Assembly (NCBI GenBank): GCA_033722675.1
Contig: JAWVYO010000014.1
Span: 1-35,619 of the forward strand
DNA length: 35,619 nt
DNA from: DATHYU01 sp033722675
Lineage (GTDB): Bacteria > Actinomycetota > Acidimicrobiia > Spongiisociales > UBA11373
Reading direction: 5' to 3'
The position numbers and the translations under genes are program-made. Positions 32,293 to 35,619 of this stretch are shown piece by piece (position 1 is the first letter of the stretch; the number at the start of each line of letters is the position of its first letter). Below the pieces are notes generated by a model that ran no database searches, had not been told where the DNA came from, and was given only the letters and a program-made list of their open reading frames with translations.

Positions 32293-32988
32293 CTACGCCT
32301 CGAACCCCTCGAGGTAGTCGCCGGCCTCGTCGGAGCCGACGACGTCGGCGTACTTCATCCAGAGGTCGAGGAGCCCCACCTTGTGCGAGGCCTCGATCCG
32401 GTCCGCGGTCGCGTCGGCGACGACGGCGACGTTGAACCCCCGGGTGACCCCGTCCACCGCCGTGGCTCGCACACAGCCCGAGGTGGACACGCCGGTCATG
32501 ACGAGCGTGTCGATCTTGAGCCCGACGAGATAGTTCACCAGCGGCGTGCCGTAGAAGGCGCTGGCGTAGCTCTTGTCGAGCACGAGCTCGTCGGGCCGCG
32601 GGGCGATCTCCTCGACGATGCGGCTGCCCTCGGCCTCGTCGAGGGTCTTCGTGTGGTCCCAGGTGCTCTTCCCGGCGAACGAGTCGAATCGGATGGTGCG
32701 TTTCTGGACGTTGCGCGTGTAGAGGACCGGGATGCCCACCCGACGCGCGATCCCGAGCAGCCCGTCGATGGTCCTGATCGCCGCCCAGGCGCCCTCGCCG
32801 CCGCCGGCGGGATACTCGTCCTGCTGTTCGGGGATGGGCTTGTCGGCGCCGATGTAGTTGTACTGGCAGTCGATCATGACGAGCATCGGGTTCGTCCCGA
32901 AGCCCCGGCGTTTCCCGAAGCCGGCGTTCTCGATCACCGCCCGGTCGGTCGGTGTGAGCAGGTCGTCCCAGATCTTCGTCACGTCCAT
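32293..32988 (-). CDS. Isochorismatase-family amidohydrolase (N-carbamoylsarcosine/maleamate amidase-like)
   Basis: A 231-residue cysteine hydrolase with the full catalytic triad: Asp40 (VMIDCQYNY), Lys139 (VLDKSYASAFYGT) and Cys172 (GVSTSGCVRATAVD). The stretch TSGCVRATAVDGVTRGFNVA and LLDLWMKYADVV closely match the subgroup with N-carbamoylsarcosine amidase and NicF maleamate amidohydrolase, rather than isochorismatases or nicotinamidases. These enzymes hydrolyse a linear amide or carbamoyl group and release ammonia. It follows the transporter ATPase by 1 bp and precedes amidohydrolase B by 1 bp. In this setting it is the natural second step after ring opening of a cyclic imide (giving a half-amide) or hydantoin (giving an N-carbamoyl acid). 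Confidence 0.87.
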   Translation of the reverse strand: MDVTKIWDDLLTPTDRAVIENAGFGKRRGFGTNPMLVMIDCQYNYIGADKPIPEQQDEYPAGGGEGAWAAIRTIDGLLGIARRVGIPVLYTRNVQKRTIRFDSFAGKSTWDHTKTLDEAEGSRIVEEIAPRPDELVLDKSYASAFYGTPLVNYLVGLKIDTLVMTGVSTSGCVRATAVDGVTRGFNVAVVADATADRIEASHKVGLLDLWMKYADVVGSDEAGDYLEGFEA

Positions 32989-32989
32989 G

Positions 32990-33865
32990 TCAGCTCCCGT
33001 CGTCGTCCTCGTCCCGCCCGTCGTGTCCGAGCAGCATCTCCTCGACCACCGAATCGGCGGCGCTGATCGCCTTCTCCTCCTCCTCGTCCTCGGCCATGGG
33101 TGCCCGTTCGAGGACGGCCTTCAGGAAGGCCTGCGTGCGGGGCTGCTGCGGGCGCGAGAGCACCTCTCTCGCCGGGCCCTCCTCCTGGATCACGCCGTGG
33201 TCGATGAAGATGACCCGATCGGCCACCTCGTTGGCGAATCCCATCTCGTGGGTCACGACCAGCATCGTCATCCCCGCGCGGGCCAGCCGCTTCATGACGA
33301 GGAGGATCTCGCCGGCCAGTTCCGGGTCGACGGCCGACGTCACCTCGTCGACGCGCATGCGCTTCGGTTCCATGGCCAGCGCCCGGGCGATGGCGACCCG
33401 CTGCTGCTGGCCGCCCGACAGCTGGAGCGGATACGCGTCGGCCTTGTGCCCGAGGCCCACGGCCGACAGCAGCTCTCGTCCGCGCTCCCGGGCCGCCTCT
33501 CGCTTCACGCCCTTGACGTTCACCGGCGCCTCGACCACGTTCTGCAGCGCGGTCATGTGGGGGAAGAGGTTGAAGCGCTGGAAGACCATGCCCATCTCCT
33601 CGCGCGCCCGTCGGATCTCCTGACGGCTGGCGAACTTCGTCTCGCCGTTCCCCAGGGTCTCGACGAGGACCTTCCCGTCCACCTCGATCCGGCCCTCGTC
33701 CGGCCGCTCGAGCAGGTTGACGCATCGGAGCATCGTCGTCTTGCCGGAGCCGGACGGACCGATGATCGCGAGCACCTCGCCCTGATCGACCTCGAAGGAG
33801 ACGCCCTGCAGGACGTGGTTGTCGTCGAAGGACTTGTGGAGGCCCTCCACCTGTACCAGTGCCAT
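32990..33865 (-). CDS. Polar-amino-acid-type ABC transporter ATPase
   Basis: A 291-residue ATPase of the GlnQ/HisP group. Walker A is GPSGSGKT (36-43), the Q-loop is MVFQRFNLFPHMTALQNV, the signature LSGGQQQR is at 149-156, Walker B Asp173 and catalytic Glu174 lie in VDEVTSAVDPEL, and the switch His206 is in VTHEMGF. The usual DEPTSALD reads DEVTSAVD, a substitution that leaves the catalytic residues intact. After about residue 255 it has an acidic tail of roughly 35 residues (EDEEEEK ... DEDDDGS) beyond the normal GlnQ end. It energises the two permeases upstream and, by context, imports the substrate of the catabolic enzymes downstream. Confidence 0.92.
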   Translation of the reverse strand: MALVQVEGLHKSFDDNHVLQGVSFEVDQGEVLAIIGPSGSGKTTMLRCVNLLERPDEGRIEVDGKVLVETLGNGETKFASRQEIRRAREEMGMVFQRFNLFPHMTALQNVVEAPVNVKGVKREAARERGRELLSAVGLGHKADAYPLQLSGGQQQRVAIARALAMEPKRMRVDEVTSAVDPELAGEILLVMKRLARAGMTMLVVTHEMGFANEVADRVIFIDHGVIQEEGPAREVLSRPQQPRTQAFLKAVLERAPMAEDEEEEKAISAADSVVEEMLLGHDGRDEDDDGS

Positions 33866-33866
33866 A

Positions 33867-34517
33867 TCACACCCTCAGTCGGAATGTTCGTTCGAGTCCC
33901 TGCTGCGCGACCTGCAGGACCGTGTTCAGCGCCAGATAGATGAAGGCGATGGTGAGCAGGGGCTCGAGCGCCTTGAACTTGAAACTGATCACCCGGTTGG
34001 CCAACAGCGTGATCTCCGTGATCGTCACGATGGAGGCGATCGACGTCTGCTTGAGCAGCGTCATCGCGTTCCCGATGTAGGGCGGGATCATGATCCGCAC
34101 CCCCTGGGGGATGATGATCCGCCGCATGTAGAGCCGCGGGGTCATCCCGAGGGCCTCGGACGCCTCCCACTGTCCCGTGTCCACCCCGCTGATCCCGGCA
34201 CGGATGACCTCGCCCTCGTACACCGCGGTCCACAACGAGAGGCCGAGGACGGCGGAGGGGAACCGCTCGAGCGTGATGCCGAGCTCCGGAGCGACGAAGA
34301 ACGCGAAGAACAACAGGATGAGCGGCGGGATGCCCCGTCCGACCCAGGTGATCGCCGCCGACACGCCCCGCAGCACCGCGAAGCGGGACAGGCGCATCAG
34401 GGCGAGGACCAGCCCGCCCAGGGTCCCGTAGAGCAGCGACCACGCGAAGAGCCCGATCGTGACGTCCACGCCCTCCCAGATGCCGGGGAACTCGTCGAGC
34501 AGGAATTGGAAGTCCAT
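33867..34517 (-). CDS. Amino-acid-type ABC transporter permease (second)
   Basis: A 216-residue HisMQ-type permease with about five transmembrane helices (LFAWSLLYGTLGGLVLALM is the first). The EAA loop that docks the ATPase is EASEALGMTPRLYMRRIIIP, followed by QGVRIMIPPYIGN. The ATPase gene begins 1 bp after its stop, and its own ATG lies 7 bp after the first permease. It is paralogous to that permease, so the channel is probably a heterodimer. The large polar-amino-acid subfamily also takes up opines and other small zwitterions, so the name says little about cargo. Confidence 0.9.
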   Translation of the reverse strand: MDFQFLLDEFPGIWEGVDVTIGLFAWSLLYGTLGGLVLALMRLSRFAVLRGVSAAITWVGRGIPPLILLFFAFFVAPELGITLERFPSAVLGLSLWTAVYEGEVIRAGISGVDTGQWEASEALGMTPRLYMRRIIIPQGVRIMIPPYIGNAMTLLKQTSIASIVTITEITLLANRVISFKFKALEPLLTIAFIYLALNTVLQVAQQGLERTFRLRV

Positions 34518-34524
34518 ACCGCCC

Positions 34525-35178
34525 TCAGGTCTTCAGCGCCAGGCGGCGTTCGAGATACATCTGGAACAGCACGATCACCGAGGAGAGCGCCAGGTAGATG
34601 AACGCCGCCGTGATCATGATCTCGATCGGCTGGAAGGTGGAGTTCGCCAGCTGACGGCTCAGGCCCGTCAGCTCGACGATGCCGATCGCGGTGGCGAGCG
34701 ACGTGGCCTGCAGGACGAGCACCGTGTTGCTCAGGTACGGCGGGATCATCACCCGTACCGCCTGGGGGAGGATGATGCGACGCATGAACAGTCGCTTCGG
34801 CATGGCGAGCGCCTCGGCGGCCTCCCACTGTCCGGTGTCGACCGAGTCGATCCCCGACCTGATGATCTCGGCCTTGTAGGCCCCGGCGCCGAAGCCGATC
34901 CCGATGATCGCCGCCTGCAGCGGTGACAGGAAGGTCAGCCACTCACGGGCGACGACGAAGAATGCCAGGAAGATGATCACGAGCGTCGGCAACGCCCGGA
35001 AGAACCAGATGACCACCGCGGCGAACCAGCGGATCGGGAGGATCGGCGACAGGCGCATGAGCGCCAGGACCAGCCCGATGAAGGTGGCGAGGATCAGCCC
35101 GCCGACGAACATCTGCAGCGACAGGCTGGTGGCGCGCCACAGCAGCGGAAAGACATCGACGATCAGCTCGAAGTCCAC
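34525..35178 (-). CDS. Amino-acid-type ABC transporter permease (first)
   Basis: A 217-residue HisMQ-type permease with a similar helix pattern (LQMFVGGLILATFIGLVLAL, VIWFFRALPTLVIIFLAFFV). The EAA loop is EAAEALAMPKRLFMRRIILP. Both permeases begin with MDF and share the VDTGQWEA motif, showing recent duplication. GTG at 35178 is preceded by GGAGGT 8 nt upstream, a strong site. A 15-bp perfect stem-loop lies upstream between this gene and the binding-protein gene. Confidence 0.9.
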   Translation of the reverse strand: MDFELIVDVFPLLWRATSLSLQMFVGGLILATFIGLVLALMRLSPILPIRWFAAVVIWFFRALPTLVIIFLAFFVVAREWLTFLSPLQAAIIGIGFGAGAYKAEIIRSGIDSVDTGQWEAAEALAMPKRLFMRRIILPQAVRVMIPPYLSNTVLVLQATSLATAIGIVELTGLSRQLANSTFQPIEIMITAAFIYLALSSVIVLFQMYLERRLALKT

Positions 35179-35200
35179 CGACTCACACCTCCATCATCGG

Positions 35201-35235
35201 GGATCCGGGGGGAGGAAGGCCCTCCCCCCGGATCC
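35201..35235 (-). other. Perfect 15-bp inverted repeat between binding-protein and permease genes
   Basis: GGATCCGGGGGGAGG (35201-35215) and CCTCCCCCCGGATCC (35221-35235) pair exactly around a 5-nt loop, and CATCG/CGATG flanks could extend the stem past a 2-nt bulge. No T-run follows on the minus strand, so it is not a classic terminator. In transporter operons such hairpins often guard the 3' end of the binding-protein message and reduce read-through, giving more binding protein than permease. The role here is inferred. Confidence 0.7.
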
Positions 35236-35249
35236 GATGCCTGCTTCGC

Positions 35250-35619
35250 CTAGCAGCCGGCCGGCAGCTGGTCGTAGGGCGGCTGGGAGTCGATGGTGTC
35301 CGGCACCGCGATGCAGCGACCGAACCACTTCAACTGGATCTCCGCCAGCGTGCCGTCGGCGATCATCTCGTCGAGGATCGGATTGATCGCATCGATGAGC
35401 GGCTGACTCTCCTGACGGAAGGTCATCGACAGCGGATGCGCATTGATCGTCGGTCCGGTGACCGCCAGTTCGGCGTCTTCGTTGGCGTTGAACGACGCCA
35501 GCACCGAGTCCGACGTCAACACGTCCACCCGGCCCTGCTTCAGGCCGGTGAACGCCTCCGCCGCGCCGGCGAAGGGCACGTACTCGTCGTAGCCCAGATC
35601 ACCTTCGTTCGTGATGGTC
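35250..35619 (-). CDS. ABC transporter solute-binding protein, family 3 (N-terminus outside the window)
   Basis: The last 122 residues of a periplasmic-type binding protein of the amino-acid family. Seen are TGLKQGRVDVLTSDSVLASF, the start of the second lobe's ligand site, and PLIDAINPILDEMIADGTLAEIQLKWFG, the family's C-terminal helix. About 20 residues follow the usual KWFG end, with a cysteine in GRCIAVP and another as the last residue, possibly a disulfide. PLSMTFRQESQ takes the place of the PYGIAVRK-like segment that precedes the helix in many amino-acid binders. It is the first visible gene of the operon; the signal sequence and promoter lie beyond the edge. Confidence 0.9.
   Translation of the reverse strand, partial: TITNEGDLGYDEYVPFAGAAEAFTGLKQGRVDVLTSDSVLASFNANEDAELAVTGPTINAHPLSMTFRQESQPLIDAINPILDEMIADGTLAEIQLKWFGRCIAVPDTIDSQPPYDQLPAGC

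Noticed and set aside
35201..35235. Rho-independent terminator
   Set aside because: The stem is perfect but no T-run follows on the transcribed strand, and the permease ribosome site comes directly after it.

Overview
The window is about 70% G+C or higher by eye. Coding is dense on both strands, with many GTG starts and many genes whose stops and starts overlap. Several proteins are typical of Actinobacteria: an F420-type LLM oxidoreductase, PPOX split-barrel proteins, a GNAT-first Pat-type acetyltransferase, and an ECF42-type sigma factor with a DGPF partner. Several genes also have a TANNNT box only 6-8 nt before the start codon, the mark of leaderless transcription. Together these point to a high-GC actinobacterium, perhaps an acidimicrobial-type lineage, although the exact group cannot be fixed from sequence alone. 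I saw no rRNA, tRNA, CRISPR array, IS element or attachment site.

Region 1-7.9 kb holds housekeeping and accessory genes: a truncated PPOX protein, a 910-residue GNAT/acyl-CoA-synthetase fusion (Pat type), a second PPOX protein, an ABC-F ATPase, a beta-propeller lipoprotein, an LLM oxidoreductase and a hotdog thioesterase. Region 7.9-15.3 kb mixes carbohydrate and acyl-CoA enzymes: a large GH63-type glucosidase, acetoacetyl-CoA synthetase, a PfkB sugar kinase and a GH15 enzyme. Region 15.3-20.6 kb holds a cytochrome c lipoprotein, an aspartate/glutamate racemase, a Cys/Met-metabolism PLP enzyme, a Thr-rich lipoprotein, a SHOCT protein and the DGPF/ECF42 pair with a candidate autoregulated promoter. 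Region 20.7-23.5 kb is one large lipoprotein related to GH57 amylases with a glucodextranase-C-like domain; its catalytic glutamate motif is lost, so it looks like a pseudoenzyme.

Region 23.5-35.6 kb is the most interesting part. A tightly packed minus-strand operon runs from the right edge to 26.8 kb. Its order is polar-amino-acid-type solute-binding protein, two permeases and ATPase, then an isochorismatase-family amidohydrolase, a dihydropyrimidinase-like cyclic amidohydrolase, the large and small subunits of a LeuCD/aconitase-type hydratase, an isocitrate-lyase/PEP-mutase-superfamily C-C lyase, and a second dihydropyrimidinase-like enzyme. Beside it lie an MFS transporter and two tandem PuuE-like polysaccharide-deacetylase-fold enzymes. 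Read as a pathway, these genes could import a cyclic imide or amide, open the ring, remove ammonia from the half-amide, hydrate the resulting substituted maleate and cleave the malate to a 2-oxoacid and a carboxylic acid. That is inference. No single gene fixes the substrate, but I know of no described cluster with this gene set.

Other points are a perfect 15-bp stem-loop between the binding-protein and permease genes, an MFS gene whose only plausible start is CTG coupled to a leaderless 27-codon leader frame (or else a frameshift), and a Pat-type acetyltransferase encoded near acetoacetyl-CoA synthetase, the known target of such an enzyme in Streptomyces.
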